Shown: positions 46,101 to 55,275 of the stretch, in pieces
Position numbering within the stretch: position 1 is the stretch's first letter
How the letters are laid out: every line of letters begins with the position of its first letter
NCBI RefSeq assembly: GCF_000020525.1
Contig: NC_011026.1
Span: forward strand, 248,001 to 312,000
Origin: Chloroherpeton thalassium ATCC 35110
GTDB lineage: Bacteria; Bacteroidota; Chlorobiia; Chlorobiales; Chloroherpetonaceae
Direction of reading: 5' to 3'
DNA: 64,000 nucleotides
Notes under the pieces: generated by a model
What the model was told of the DNA's origin: nothing
Database searches by the model: none
Seen by the model: only the letters and a program-made list of their open reading frames with translations
Position numbers and translations under genes: made by a program

Positions 46101-46802
46101 ATGGTTAATTATAAGAGCCTCCCAAGCGGACAAAATCCGCCGAAAGAAGTTTATGCTGTGATCGAAGTGCCACAAGGTGAACGCAACAAGTATGAATTTG
46201 ATCCTGATTTATGTGTGTTTAAACTCGATAGGGTTCTTTACGCGTCAGTTCACTACCCAACTGGCTATGGATTTATTCCAAGAACTTTAGCGGAAGATGG
46301 CGATCCACTGGATGTGATGGTAATGACTCATGGGAGAACATTTACCGGATGTTTAATTGAGGTGCGTCCGGTTGGTATGTTGAAAATGCGTGATGACAAA
46401 GGGTTAGACCACAAAATCCTTTCTGTACCAATTAACGATCCAATGTATAGCCACGTCAGAAGACTTTCTGATTTGCCATCGCACTTGCCAACTGAAATCG
46501 AGCACTTTTTCAGCGTTTACAAAGAACTCGAAGGAAAAGCTGTTGAAAGCTTCGGCTGGTACGACTTCTTTACGGCTGAGCAAACCATCATCGAAGCCAT
46601 GAAAGCTTATGACGCAGCGAATGAAGAGGCTGATGAAGAAGATGGCAAAAAGAAAAAAAAGAAGGACAAAAAAGGAAAGAAAGATAAAAAAGGCCACGAC
46701 GCTGAAGTAGGCGAAACAATGGCGTCTCAAGATTCAGCACAAATGGCTTTTGATGGACGCGAAGAAGACATAGAAGAAGGGCACGACGAAACAGTAGCGT
46801 AA
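46101..46802 (+). CDS. ppa: Inorganic pyrophosphatase (family I) with Lys/Glu-rich C-terminal tail
   Basis: 233 residues. Family I core (about 1-175): VIEVPQGERNKYEFD, YPTGYGFIP, the metal-binding EDGDPLDVMVM and DDKGLDHKI, and SFGWYDFFTAEQTIIEAM. Hydrolyses pyrophosphate to drive biosynthesis. The usual enzyme ends near residue 175-180. Here about 55 more residues follow: an acidic piece, a Lys block (KKKKKKDKKGKKDKKG) and an acidic end (REEDIEEGHDE). The tail is low-complexity and probably disordered; its DNA is A-rich but in frame. A good terminator follows. Confidence 0.93.
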   Translation: MVNYKSLPSGQNPPKEVYAVIEVPQGERNKYEFDPDLCVFKLDRVLYASVHYPTGYGFIPRTLAEDGDPLDVMVMTHGRTFTGCLIEVRPVGMLKMRDDKGLDHKILSVPINDPMYSHVRRLSDLPSHLPTEIEHFFSVYKELEGKAVESFGWYDFFTAEQTIIEAMKAYDAANEEADEEDGKKKKKKDKKGKKDKKGHDAEVGETMASQDSAQMAFDGREEDIEEGHDETVA

Positions 46803-46846
46803 GCTGACGTTTTTTTCGTTCCGAAATGTCCTCGTATAGAAATAGA

Positions 46847-46885
46847 ACCGGCGGTTTCATTTTACATGAAGCGCCGGTTTTTTTG
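46847..46885 (+). terminator. Intrinsic terminator after ppa
   Basis: Outer stem aaccggcg / cgccggtt with an inner stem ttcat-tttac-atgaa, then seven T. Confidence 0.9.
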
Positions 46886-46950
46886 TATATTTTTCGGCTG
46901 TTTGCTTTTCCATTTCTAATTTTTGCACAATCTGTTGAGCTTACGCCAAT

Positions 46951-47439
46951 ATGCACTCTGACGAACTAAATGGCCGAACGCCTTCATCAGCCAATAAACC
47001 ACAAGAACCGCAACCGCAGGATCCTGCGCTCCGCAGTCCCAAACGAGCCGCCATTTTCTTTGCCTCACTTTTAATCATGACCATTGGCGTTTCGGGCATT
47101 ATTGAAGGGGCTTATCTTTTCTTCAAAAGCGCGATTCTTGTTCGCGCCAAAGGCCTCGACTCCGGCTTATTGCGGATAAATTCCATTTTCTCTTTCCTTG
47201 CTGGCCTGTTGATGGTCTTAACCGCAGCCGGAACAATTCGAATTTCCTACATGGCTTGGCGAGCCGCCTTTTTTACAACCACCATTTTCGTGCTCAATAG
47301 CGCATGGGGAAGCTACATTTTCTATGGAAATCCACTGAGCTTTGGCTCATTCATACACCTAACGGCTTCCCTTGCCATTTTTCTCCTTCTTTGGAAGGCG
47401 AGCGGCGTTTGGAACGATACTCTACTTTATGAAGAATAA
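46951..47439 (+). CDS. Four-helix membrane protein of unknown function
   Basis: 162 residues. A polar, Pro/Gln-rich N-terminus (about 1-28) is followed by four hydrophobic segments (about 31-58, 75-95, 102-122, 130-148). No motif recognised. The asparaginase-like gene begins 11 bases later, so the two are likely one transcript. Confidence 0.7.
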   Translation: MHSDELNGRTPSSANKPQEPQPQDPALRSPKRAAIFFASLLIMTIGVSGIIEGAYLFFKSAILVRAKGLDSGLLRINSIFSFLAGLLMVLTAAGTIRISYMAWRAAFFTTTIFVLNSAWGSYIFYGNPLSFGSFIHLTASLAIFLLLWKASGVWNDTLLYEE

Positions 47440-47450
47440 ATTCGCACGAT

Positions 47451-47954
47451 ATGGAAACGAAAATCAAGCTGTTCATTACTGGCGGAACTATCGATAAAAA
47501 ATACAACGAGTTAGATGGTTCGCTCGGATTTCACCAAACGCATTTTCCGGCCATGCTTTCCCAAGCAAGAAATGCCGCCTCCGTTACTCTCGACATTATC
47601 CTCATGAAAGATAGCTTGGAAATGAACGATACTGATAGAGCGCTCATTTGCCAGAAGTGCCTGGAATGCGAGGAAACCCTTATTCTGATTAGTCATGGAA
47701 CCGATACAATGGTGGAAACAGGAAAATTTCTATCGCAATCGCTGAAAGGAAAAACGGTTGTGCTATTTGGCGCTATGATTCCTTACTCATTTTCAACCAA
47801 TACAGATGCGCTGTTTAACTTCGGATTTGCGCTTGCTGCCGTGCAACTTGCACCAAGCGGAGTTTTCATCGCGATGAATGGCAAACTATTCAATTGGGAC
47901 ACAGTCACGAAAAACAAGCAAAAAGGCGTTTTCCAAACGGTTGAGAATGCTTAA
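47451..47954 (+). CDS. Single-domain asparaginase-like protein
   Basis: 167 residues corresponding only to the N-terminal half of type I/II L-asparaginases. Both catalytic Thr motifs are present: FITGGTIDKKY near the start (first Thr) and SHGTDTMVETG (about 80-90, second Thr, Asp). The C-terminal domain that completes full-length enzymes is absent and the stop is clean, so this is one of the short asparaginase-domain proteins known in many bacteria rather than an obvious truncation. Activity on asparagine is uncertain. Confidence 0.85.
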   Translation: METKIKLFITGGTIDKKYNELDGSLGFHQTHFPAMLSQARNAASVTLDIILMKDSLEMNDTDRALICQKCLECEETLILISHGTDTMVETGKFLSQSLKGKTVVLFGAMIPYSFSTNTDALFNFGFALAAVQLAPSGVFIAMNGKLFNWDTVTKNKQKGVFQTVENA

Positions 47955-48043
47955 GACACGCCCATCAACATTGCTTCACATTTGAAATAAATTCCTAAAA
48001 TCTAAGCGTGGGCAACCTAAAAACGGCTGGTTATTTGTACCAA

Positions 48044-48075
48044 ATAAAAAACCGGCGAAATAGGGTTCGCCGGTT
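48044..48075 (-). terminator. Intrinsic terminator of the secD-secF-STAS operon
   Basis: Perfect 10-bp stem aaccggcgaa / ttcgccggtt with loop ataggg. Read leftward it is followed by ttttttattt. Confidence 0.85.
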
Positions 48076-48118
48076 AAAAGGAAGGAAGAAAATGGCTATT
48101 TGCTCTCTTACGCAGATG

Positions 48119-48454
48119 CTAAAAACTGGCAACCGCATCATCAACTGTGCCATAGGCGTCGATGAGCGTGTTCAGCTTTGTAATTGAAAGCAAGCTCTGA
48201 ATTCGAGTAGCCGGTCGGGCCAACTTGAGCGTGCCGCCTTCTTTTTTTAGAAGCGTGTGCGCTGCGGTAAGCATGCCAAGACCGGAGGAGTTCATATAAT
48301 CAACCCCTTGCAAATCCAACACAAGATTTTTTTTCTGGTCTTTTATCAATTCCCGGATTCTTGTGCTGATTTTTGTTGCATCCGGGCCACCTAACACATC
48401 TCCTTTTAATTCAACAACAATCACATCCCCAACGTGTTTCTCAATTAAGTCCAT
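48119..48454 (-). CDS. STAS-domain anti-sigma antagonist coupled to secF
   Basis: 111 residues, single STAS domain. Seen: VVELKGDVLGGPDATK near residue 15 and the switch loop GVDYMNSSGLGML (about 50-62), with a phosphorylatable Ser. Its ATG overlaps the secF stop codon (TGATG), so translation is coupled to secF; an in-frame TTG one codon earlier is also possible. No kinase or phosphatase partner is adjacent; the partner-switching cluster at 14.4-19.4 kb could supply one. STAS proteins of this type occur after secDF in some Chlorobi, but why is unknown. Confidence 0.9.
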   Translation of the reverse strand: MDLIEKHVGDVIVVELKGDVLGGPDATKISTRIRELIKDQKKNLVLDLQGVDYMNSSGLGMLTAAHTLLKKEGGTLKLARPATRIQSLLSITKLNTLIDAYGTVDDAVASF

Positions 48455-49377
48455 CAACCTCTGAGTTTTAGCTTTGTTTTTGAGCGAAGCTGCCAGTCAA
48501 GCACAATCGGTGCGGCAACAAACAGCGACGAATAAGTTCCGATTAAAATACCCATCAAAATGGCAAAAGCAAAACTGCGAATAGCAGGGCCGGCCAAAAT
48601 AAATAGAACCAAAACCGTTAAAAGCGTTGTGCCCGAAGTTATGACCGTGCGGCTGAGCGTTTCGTTTAAGCTATCGTTAAAAATTTTTTCGTAAGGCTCA
48701 TTTTTGCGAAGCTTTAAATTTTCACGAATTCGGTCATACACCACAACCGTATCGGTGATAGAATAACCCGCAATGGTCAAAAATGCCGCGATGGTGCTTT
48801 GATCCACTTCAAGCGGCATCACGCCGAAAACCCCGCCAAATATGCTGAAAAGCCCCAAAACAATTAGCACATCGTGGAAAATTGCCACCACGCCCGCCGT
48901 CGCAAATTTGAACTCAAAGCGTGCGCCAACATACAGCAAAATGGCAATCAATGCGCCGAAAAGCGCCTGCAACGCCGACCATTTCAAATCATCTGCGATG
49001 CTGGGACCAACCGCATCAATTCGGCGAATTTCGTGATGGTTGTCCGGCAATTTATCCGTTAGCACGTTGGTAACTAAATTTTGCAACGTGGATAAATCGC
49101 CATCAAAGTCCGTGCGAATAATGACCTCTTGCTGACTGCCATAATTCTTCACCGAACCGCCAACGCCAGCAGCAAGGAGCGCCGTACGAAGTTCACCGAT
49201 GTTAATATCTTTATCAAACCGAATTTCCATTTCCGTTCCACCTTTAAAATCAATGCCGTAGTTCAACCCTTTAAATAGCATTGAGGCAAAACCAAGTAAA
49301 ATTAATGTCGTGGAAATGATGTAAGCGATTTTTCGCCGACCAAGAAAATCAAAAGATGGTTTTTCAAGAAATCTCAT
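48454..49377 (-). CDS. secF: Protein translocase subunit SecF
   Basis: 307 residues. Six membrane helices with the large periplasmic loop after the first; GLNYGIDFKGGTEMEIRF, then GPSIADDLKWSAL and the C-terminal GYSITDTVVVYDRIREN, standard SecF markers. With SecD it uses the proton-motive force to finish export through SecYEG. Second gene of secD-secF-STAS; 36 bases after secD. Confidence 0.96.
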   Translation of the reverse strand: MRFLEKPSFDFLGRRKIAYIISTTLILLGFASMLFKGLNYGIDFKGGTEMEIRFDKDINIGELRTALLAAGVGGSVKNYGSQQEVIIRTDFDGDLSTLQNLVTNVLTDKLPDNHHEIRRIDAVGPSIADDLKWSALQALFGALIAILLYVGARFEFKFATAGVVAIFHDVLIVLGLFSIFGGVFGVMPLEVDQSTIAAFLTIAGYSITDTVVVYDRIRENLKLRKNEPYEKIFNDSLNETLSRTVITSGTTLLTVLVLFILAGPAIRSFAFAILMGILIGTYSSLFVAAPIVLDWQLRSKTKLKLRG

Positions 49378-49413
49378 ATTTGTTTCAAAGAGAGTATTGA
49401 ATAAGTTCTGAAA

Positions 49414-51357
49414 TTAACCGAAGGTTGTATCCTGCACTTTATCCTGCTCAATCATCCAGTCGATGATAACCTTCGTGATAACCACAGCCGTAAAGAGGCT
49501 GGCGATGGTACCAATCATAAGCGTCACGGCAAAGCCCTGAATTGGACCAATGCCAAAGGAGTAAAGCAAAAACGCACCGCCAAGTGTAGTGATATGCGAG
49601 TCTAAAATTGCCGAGAAGGCTTTTTCATAGCCGATTTCAACAGCCAGCCTTACACGCTTACCATTGCTGATCTCCTCACGAACGCGTTCAAAAATGAGCA
49701 CGTTGGCGTCAACCGCCATACCGATGGTGAGCACCAATCCAGCAATACCCGGCAAGGTGAGCGCCGCGCTGAAGCCAGCCAAAACCGCTATCACAAAAAT
49801 GACATTAAAAATCAACGCGAAATCAGCGATGAAGCCGGCACCGCGATAGTAAATCACCATGAAAATCGCGACAACCGCAAATCCCCAAATAATGGCTTGA
49901 ATACCAGCGCGAATCGAATCAGCACCAAGCGACGGCCCTACTGTGCGCTCTTCAATAATTTTCACGGGCGCTGGCAACGCACCTGCTTTCAACACGATTT
50001 CCAAATCTTGCGCTTCAGCAATGTTATCAATTCCGTTGATCACAGAGCTGCCATTCGGAATTTTGGATTGCACCACTGGGGCGGAATAAACGGTTTTATC
50101 CAACACAATCGCAATCTGCTTGCCGATGTTTGCACCGGTGACACGTGCCCAAACACGCGTGCCTTCGCCGTCCATTTTCATGGTCACTTCCGGTCGCATG
50201 CCTTCTGAGCTGAAGGTTGCTTTGGCCTCTGTAATCACACCGCCTGTGAGTTCCGCTTGCTTTTTCAGCGGATAAACATAGTAGAGCTTTGTTCCATCTT
50301 CGGCGGTTGCAAACGACTTTGCGCCAATCAAAAAATCTAGGTCACTGGGAATGCGTTTTTGAACGTCGGCACGCGCCAGCAGCTCTTCGAGCGCTTTGCG
50401 TTCATACTCCGTTGTATAAGTCATGCCATTGGGCAAAACGCCAAGTATGGAAAAAAGTGGATTTTCTTTTCTAAGTTGTTCTTTCGATTTTGAAGAATCG
50501 GCTTGAGCACCGCCAAACAGATCTTCCGCTTTTACTGCAGAATCTGACGCTGCCATTGCTGCCTGCATCAAGTCTTTGTCGGAAGAATCGGTTTTGGCTA
50601 CCAACTTTTCAGTGCTGATGGGCTCAGCTATTTTGGCAAGCGAATCTGATTGAGTTGCTTTTTCAAGCGAGGCCAAATATTTATTGATGTCTTCGAGAAC
50701 AGAAAAAGCGACTTGCTTATCACGAACCAGCCTAAACTCAAGCTTTGCCGTTCCTTTCAAAAGCTTGCGGACACGCTGCTTATCAGACACGCCCGGAAGC
50801 TCCACAATAATGCGCCGGCCACCTTGTGTTTGAATCACCGGTTCAGCTACGCCGTATTGATCCACACGATTTCGGATAATTTCACGCGCACGATTGACCG
50901 CTTCTGTTGCTTCGGTTTCTAACTTTTCTACAATATCGGCGTCGGAATCGCGAATGTCGTAGAAATAGCGGCTCATGCGAATATTTTCTTTCTTGAAAGC
51001 GTCTGCAAGCAATTCCGTGATGAGCGACTTTGACGTTTTCGATTGCTCGCGAACGCTTTGTATGATTTGCTCAAATTTTTCATCGCGATTGCGAGCTCGC
51101 TCTTCAATCAGGCCAAGCACATCGACTTCGAGCACAATGTGCATGCCGCCTTGCAAGTCGAGTCCAAGCTTCAGGCGCTTTTCTTTGGCCGCCTCAATAT
51201 CGGCGCGATTTTCACGAACATACTTTAGGGCTTCTTCGGAAGAAAGTTCACCAAGCTTTTTGGTATGCAAGTAATCTTGGATGGTAGGTATGATAGACCA
51301 AACCGCTAATGCGGTGAATAAGACGATTAGAAAGAGACGAAACTGATTCTTTTTCAT
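49414..51357 (-). CDS. secD: Protein translocase subunit SecD
   Basis: 647 residues from the ATG at 51357 ([14 protein letters not shown]), which begins with a basic-hydrophobic membrane helix; the in-frame codons up to 51393 are not membrane-like. Periplasmic P1 domain with [16 protein letters not shown] near 55 and RIIVELPGV near 200, then five further helices with [17 protein letters not shown]. An insert of about 80 charged, Ser/Lys-rich residues (about 240-320, [20 protein letters not shown]...) enlarges the periplasmic part, as in other Bacteroidota/Chlorobi SecD. Heads the operon. Confidence 0.96.
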   Translation of the reverse strand: MKKNQFRLFLIVLFTALAVWSIIPTIQDYLHTKKLGELSSEEALKYVRENRADIEAAKEKRLKLGLDLQGGMHIVLEVDVLGLIEERARNRDEKFEQIIQSVREQSKTSKSLITELLADAFKKENIRMSRYFYDIRDSDADIVEKLETEATEAVNRAREIIRNRVDQYGVAEPVIQTQGGRRIIVELPGVSDKQRVRKLLKGTAKLEFRLVRDKQVAFSVLEDINKYLASLEKATQSDSLAKIAEPISTEKLVAKTDSSDKDLMQAAMAASDSAVKAEDLFGGAQADSSKSKEQLRKENPLFSILGVLPNGMTYTTEYERKALEELLARADVQKRIPSDLDFLIGAKSFATAEDGTKLYYVYPLKKQAELTGGVITEAKATFSSEGMRPEVTMKMDGEGTRVWARVTGANIGKQIAIVLDKTVYSAPVVQSKIPNGSSVINGIDNIAEAQDLEIVLKAGALPAPVKIIEERTVGPSLGADSIRAGIQAIIWGFAVVAIFMVIYYRGAGFIADFALIFNVIFVIAVLAGFSAALTLPGIAGLVLTIGMAVDANVLIFERVREEISNGKRVRLAVEIGYEKAFSAILDSHITTLGGAFLLYSFGIGPIQGFAVTLMIGTIASLFTAVVITKVIIDWMIEQDKVQDTTFG

Positions 51358-51749
51358 TGGTTTTTTCGTTGCAGAAACGCACCTAAGTGACAAACAAGGT
51401 TTAAAAGGACGGCCAATATAAAAAACTCTCGCTGCAATGTCAATTAAGGAGCATCTCCTTAAGTATTTATTTTTTCACAAGAAACAAAAGCATTCGCCGC
51501 TAAAATGATACTTTTAGCCAGAAAGTGCAAATTTAGCGATAGTGACGCAAATGCGGGTGTTGGAATGCTGAAATTTTGCAGAAAATTTAACACAACGTGC
51601 GGGCGCTTTCATCCCGCATAAAAGCGTTGCGCTGCTTGAATGAATTGTGCCACAAAACGCTTGCATTGATTGCTTTAGAAGCCATATTCGGGAGGGAAAA
51701 TTTGTACGAAAGTCTTACCGCCGTTGAGGCGAAATACACTTGCGAGAGC
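51358..51749. other. Gene-free region between secD and the nucleoside phosphorylase gene
   Basis: 392 bases, AT-rich near secD, whose leftward promoter should be here. At 51444-51475 there is a perfect hairpin ttaaggag-cat-ctccttaa followed by a T-rich run on the + strand, i.e. terminator-like in a direction with no gene before it. A second small inverted repeat tgcggg / cccgca lies at about 51598-51618. No gene seen. Confidence 0.4.
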
Positions 51750-52628
51750 TCACCATGCCAAATGTTTGTTAATGACCATTTCAAGGAAATAGTCAAATTT
51801 CTCCCTGGCGCTTTCTGCTGTTTTTTTCACGTCATCATGAGAAAGTTTGCATTCAGAAATGCCAGTTGCCTTGTTGGTCACCAACGAAACCGCCGCCACT
51901 CTCATGTGATGAAAATTTGCCGCTACGACTTCCGGCACAGTTGACATGCCAACCAAATCCGCGCCGCACGCTTGCAACATGCGGATTTCAGCTTTTGTCT
52001 CGTAGCAAGGCCCTTTTACGCCGGCATAAACGCCTTGCCGCAAGGTAATTTTGCATTCATTGGCCGTTCTATAAATCACCTCGGATAAATCTTTGTCGTA
52101 AAATCCGACATGGCGAAGCCTGGGCTCCATGCCGTAACGATTTAAGCGCGTCTCAAACATAAAATTAATGTGGTCGCGAATCAAACAAAGATCGCCAACA
52201 TTAAAATCTGGGTTGATGCCGCCCGCTGAATTCGTTAAAATCAAAACCTTAATGCCTAATTGGCGCAAAATTTCCACATAAAATGTAACCCACTCGACCG
52301 GCCAACCTTCATACAAATGCACGCGTCCTTCAATAAGCGCAACCGGGCGATCGCCTAAAGTGCCAAACGTCACTCGCCCACCATGACCTTCAACTGACGG
52401 CGTTGGAAAATGTGGAATTTCCGAGGTTTTGAACGAGTGATACACTTTCACACGACTTGCAAAAGCGCCCAATCCCGAGCCCAAAACAATGGCTACGGTA
52501 TTTTTCGGGACATCGCAGTGGCTATGAATATGCTTTACCGCGTCTGCGACCTTTTTTTTGTAATTGTCTCCGTTTGGTTTTGCAAGCAGCATCGCGCTCG
52601 TCAAATTTGATATTTCAGATTCATTCAT
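51750..52628 (-). CDS. Purine nucleoside phosphorylase (trimeric type)
   Basis: 292 residues, PNP/MTAP family I. Seen: IVLGSGLGAFASRV, GHGGRVTFGTLGDRPVALIEGRVHLYEG-type phosphate-binding region, LTNSAGGINPDFNVGDLCLI, GPCYETKAEIRMLQACGADLVGMSTVPEVV and VTNKATGIS. Splits purine (inosine/guanosine) nucleosides with phosphate. Same strand as acpS and nadC with small gaps (8 and 16 bases), so nadC-acpS-pnp is probably one transcript. Confidence 0.93.
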   Translation of the reverse strand: MNESEISNLTSAMLLAKPNGDNYKKKVADAVKHIHSHCDVPKNTVAIVLGSGLGAFASRVKVYHSFKTSEIPHFPTPSVEGHGGRVTFGTLGDRPVALIEGRVHLYEGWPVEWVTFYVEILRQLGIKVLILTNSAGGINPDFNVGDLCLIRDHINFMFETRLNRYGMEPRLRHVGFYDKDLSEVIYRTANECKITLRQGVYAGVKGPCYETKAEIRMLQACGADLVGMSTVPEVVAANFHHMRVAAVSLVTNKATGISECKLSHDDVKKTAESAREKFDYFLEMVINKHLAW

Positions 52629-52636
52629 GTTTCAGA

Positions 52637-53002
52637 TTACTTATCAGGCTCTATAATAACGACCGCCACAGCATACTCATGGGTGTGCGACAACGAGAGT
52701 TTTACTTGCTCGCTTTTCAAGCCGTTAAATGGCTGCTTGAGAAATAGTGTGGGCTTGCCTTCTTTGTCGTTTAAAATTTCAATAGACTGCCAGCTGAGTT
52801 CGCCGGAAATGCCAGTTCCCATCGCTTTGGCAAAGGCTTCCTTGCAGGCGAAACGCACGGCAACACTTTCAAACGGCCTGGGCTTATTTAAGCACCATTC
52901 GATTTCGGACTCCGTTAAAATGCGTTTTAAAAATAACCGATTGTAGCGTTCGTAGGCCCGCTTAATTCTGGATATTTCAATAATGTCAATTCCAACTTGC
53001 AT
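52637..53002 (-). CDS. acpS: Holo-[acyl-carrier-protein] synthase AcpS
   Basis: 121 residues. Transfers 4'-phosphopantetheine from CoA to apo-ACP. Seen: VGIDIIEISRI near the N-terminus (Mg-binding Asp) and RFACKEAFAKAMGTGISG (catalytic Glu-Ala region), then SLSHTHEYAVAVVI. The ATG at 53002 is preferred over a TTG at 53011 because VGID directly follows. Middle gene of nadC-acpS-pnp. Confidence 0.95.
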   Translation of the reverse strand: MQVGIDIIEISRIKRAYERYNRLFLKRILTESEIEWCLNKPRPFESVAVRFACKEAFAKAMGTGISGELSWQSIEILNDKEGKPTLFLKQPFNGLKSEQVKLSLSHTHEYAVAVVIIEPDK

Positions 53003-53018
53003 GGCGCGCAACCGTTCG

Positions 53019-53906
53019 TTATGAATCTAATGCTTTTATTTTCATAGAAATGTCCATCGCGATGACGCTGTGTGTCAGCGCACCGACGGAAATATAATCA
53101 ACACCCGTTTCCGCAATACTACGCGCCGTTTCGAGAGTCACATTTCCAGAAGCTTCTGTCATGACATTCTCGCCTTGCGATTTAACAATATGAACGGCTT
53201 CGCGAAGTTCGCCCAATGAAAAATTGTCCAATAAGATAATGTCCGGCTTAAAAGCTAAGGCTTCTTGTAGTTCCTCCAAAGAGCGCACTTCAACTTCTAT
53301 TTGCACTTGTAAATCATGCGTTTCGCGATAATTATAAGCGCGCTGAATGGCTTCACCAATTCCGCCGGCTGCATCGACATGATTATCTTTGATTAAAATT
53401 CTATCGTAAAGCCCCACACGATGATTGCCGCCGCCGCCCAGCATCACGGCTTCTTTATCAAAAAATCTGAGTCCTGGCGCAGTTTTTCTGGTATCTAAAA
53501 TATTTGCCGATGTATGATGAACCCGCTCAACAAACAAACGCGTGGTTGTGGCAATGCCCGACATGCGCTGCATAAAATTCAAAACCGTTCGCTCATACCT
53601 GAGCAACAGCGACGTGCTCGCGGTTACTTCCGCCACAACATCGCCGGCATAAACAATGTCTCCATCTATTTTATATTGAACAAATTTCACTGGCTCGCCG
53701 GCGCGTTCAAAAATCATCTCGGCCACTTTAATTCCGGCGATAACACCATCAGTTTTGACTTTGATGATCCCTTTGCTTTGATGCGATTTCTCAATGATGG
53801 CATCCGTTGTAATATCACCCGTAAAAATGTCCTCTTCTAACGCCAACTCAATTGCTTTCTGTTCACAGTCTTCCTTGAACAGATGAATGTCATTTGTATT
53901 CTTCAT
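53019..53906 (-). CDS. nadC: Nicotinate-nucleotide pyrophosphorylase (quinolinate PRTase) NadC
   Basis: 295 residues. Makes nicotinate mononucleotide from quinolinate and PRPP. Seen: EEDIFTGDITTDAI, RTVLNFMQRMSGIATTTRLF, LDTRKTAPGLRFFDKEAVMLGGG (substrate-binding Arg/Lys/His region), DNHVDAAGG, EVEVRSLEEL and the C-terminal ASGNVTLETARSIAETGVDYISVGALTHS. Completes the quinolinate route started by NadB, which is encoded at the other end of the window. Confidence 0.96.
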   Translation of the reverse strand: MKNTNDIHLFKEDCEQKAIELALEEDIFTGDITTDAIIEKSHQSKGIIKVKTDGVIAGIKVAEMIFERAGEPVKFVQYKIDGDIVYAGDVVAEVTASTSLLLRYERTVLNFMQRMSGIATTTRLFVERVHHTSANILDTRKTAPGLRFFDKEAVMLGGGGNHRVGLYDRILIKDNHVDAAGGIGEAIQRAYNYRETHDLQVQIEVEVRSLEELQEALAFKPDIILLDNFSLGELREAVHIVKSQGENVMTEASGNVTLETARSIAETGVDYISVGALTHSVIAMDISMKIKALDS

Positions 53907-54003
53907 TCTATAAAATGAATCTGTTTAATCTTGAAAAGAGGTGCGGTGCTTACTGGTAAGCGTTGAAAAATATAATTTAGTAAAGTTTCTTTGTTACGGC
54001 GTG

Positions 54004-54675
54004 TCAAATATCAAACGAGCGAAGATTTTTAAAATGCCCATTCGAAAGCACGCGCCGCTTGATTTCTTCCGCTTTTTCAATGTCGGGGATCACTTTTTCG
54101 AAGTGCGCGATTAACGCTTGCAGTCGTGCGTTTTCGCTTGTCATTTCAAGAATTTTTTGCTTTTGCAACACATCTAACCCCGCCGAATGCGCAATCTTAA
54201 ATGACACATCGCCATTGAAAGAAAACACATCTTGCTGAGGCTGCCCTTTTACAAGTTCGCTCAAGCGTGAGTGCATCGCAATGGCGCGCTCGCGTTGAAT
54301 CACATCTGCCGGATCGGCCTCCTCGTCACCAAAATATTCAATTTCCGCTCTGATATAGGAACTTTCTTTGTCGAGCTCCAACATGCGATATCTTTTCAGG
54401 CCAACGGTGACAATGTCCATTCTGCCATCATCGTACTTTTTGACGATTTCTTCAATCTTTACCGCACAACCAACGCTATATAGTTTGTTGTTGTACGCCA
54501 ACGAAACACCAAAAATGCCTTCACCACGGCCTTTCTCATTTTCAACGGTTTCCGTCCCCAGGCAATAGGCAATCATCGCTTTATACCTTTCCTCAAATAT
54601 ATGTAGTGGCAATTTTTCATCGGGACATACCACTAAAGGCAACGGAAATAATGGTATGATGTGTTTCTGCGACAT
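54004..54675 (-). CDS. Lon N-terminal (substrate-binding) domain protein
   Basis: 223 residues. The N-terminal half matches the LON substrate-binding domain: IIPLFPLPLVVCPDEKLPLHIFEERYKAMI, IFGVSLAY, VGCAVKIEEIVKKYDDGRMDIVTVGLKRYR. The C-terminal half is helical. No ATPase or protease part is present, so it is a stand-alone PUA-like Lon-N protein, common in bacteria and of unknown role. The ATG at 54675 (MSQKHIIPLFPL) is the best start; an earlier TTG at 54687 is in frame. Confidence 0.88.
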   Translation of the reverse strand: MSQKHIIPLFPLPLVVCPDEKLPLHIFEERYKAMIAYCLGTETVENEKGRGEGIFGVSLAYNNKLYSVGCAVKIEEIVKKYDDGRMDIVTVGLKRYRMLELDKESSYIRAEIEYFGDEEADPADVIQRERAIAMHSRLSELVKGQPQQDVFSFNGDVSFKIAHSAGLDVLQKQKILEMTSENARLQALIAHFEKVIPDIEKAEEIKRRVLSNGHFKNLRSFDI

Positions 54676-54788
54676 AGGATCAAACAAATATTCTTCGACA
54701 AAAAAATAAAGGTAACCAAGTCTCTTTGTTTTTTCAAACTCTATGCTATTTAGTATTTTTTATTAAATGTTGTTAAAATTTCAGCCTT

Positions 54789-55199
54789 ATGGACGACTTG
54801 CTTAACCGATTCGAGAAAAAACATTGCATTCGGCTCAAAAATGCCATTTTCTATGCGCATCATGGCGTGAGTGAAGCGGAAAGCGAAGTAGGAAATCGCT
54901 ATGCAGTTGATGCCGAACTCTACCTTGATTTGAGCCAATCCGGGCAAACCGACGACCTTTCGCACACCATCGACTATGGAACGGTTTATTCCCGCATTAA
55001 AGATATGGTGCTTTCCAGTCGTTTTTCGTTGCTCGAATCCATTGCTCATCGCCTTGCCGCATCACTTATGGCGGAATTTACACAATTGGAAAGTGTTCGA
55101 ATTTTTGTACGGAAATATAATCCACCTATTGGTGGAATTTGCGATTATGCCGAAATTGAATATTGGCTTTCGCAAAAAACACCATCGCAAACGCATTGA
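54789..55199 (+). CDS. folB: Dihydroneopterin aldolase FolB
   Basis: 136 residues. Folate pathway enzyme converting dihydroneopterin to 6-hydroxymethyl-dihydropterin and glycolaldehyde. Seen: IRLKNAIFYAHHGVSEAESEVGNR (active-site Tyr/Glu region), DDLSHTIDYGTVYSRIKDM, SLLESIAHRLAASLM and VRKYNPPIGGICDYAEIEYW. A polar N-terminal extension of about 13 residues is present. Followed by folK on the same strand. Confidence 0.94.
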   Translation: MDDLLNRFEKKHCIRLKNAIFYAHHGVSEAESEVGNRYAVDAELYLDLSQSGQTDDLSHTIDYGTVYSRIKDMVLSSRFSLLESIAHRLAASLMAEFTQLESVRIFVRKYNPPIGGICDYAEIEYWLSQKTPSQTH

Positions 55200-55275
55200 T
55201 TTTATTTTTTGAGGAAACGATTTCGCAAGCAATTCAGATTTGTTCATCACACGCATTAGACATCTATTAGAATAC

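Noticed and set aside
47451-47954. Pseudogene of a full-length asparaginase
   Set aside because: Clean stop, both active-site motifs intact, and no remains of the C-terminal domain downstream; short forms are known.
51444-51475. Terminator of an unseen + strand gene next to secD
   Set aside because: No coding or structured RNA candidate precedes it on the + strand; reported only as a hairpin within the gap.
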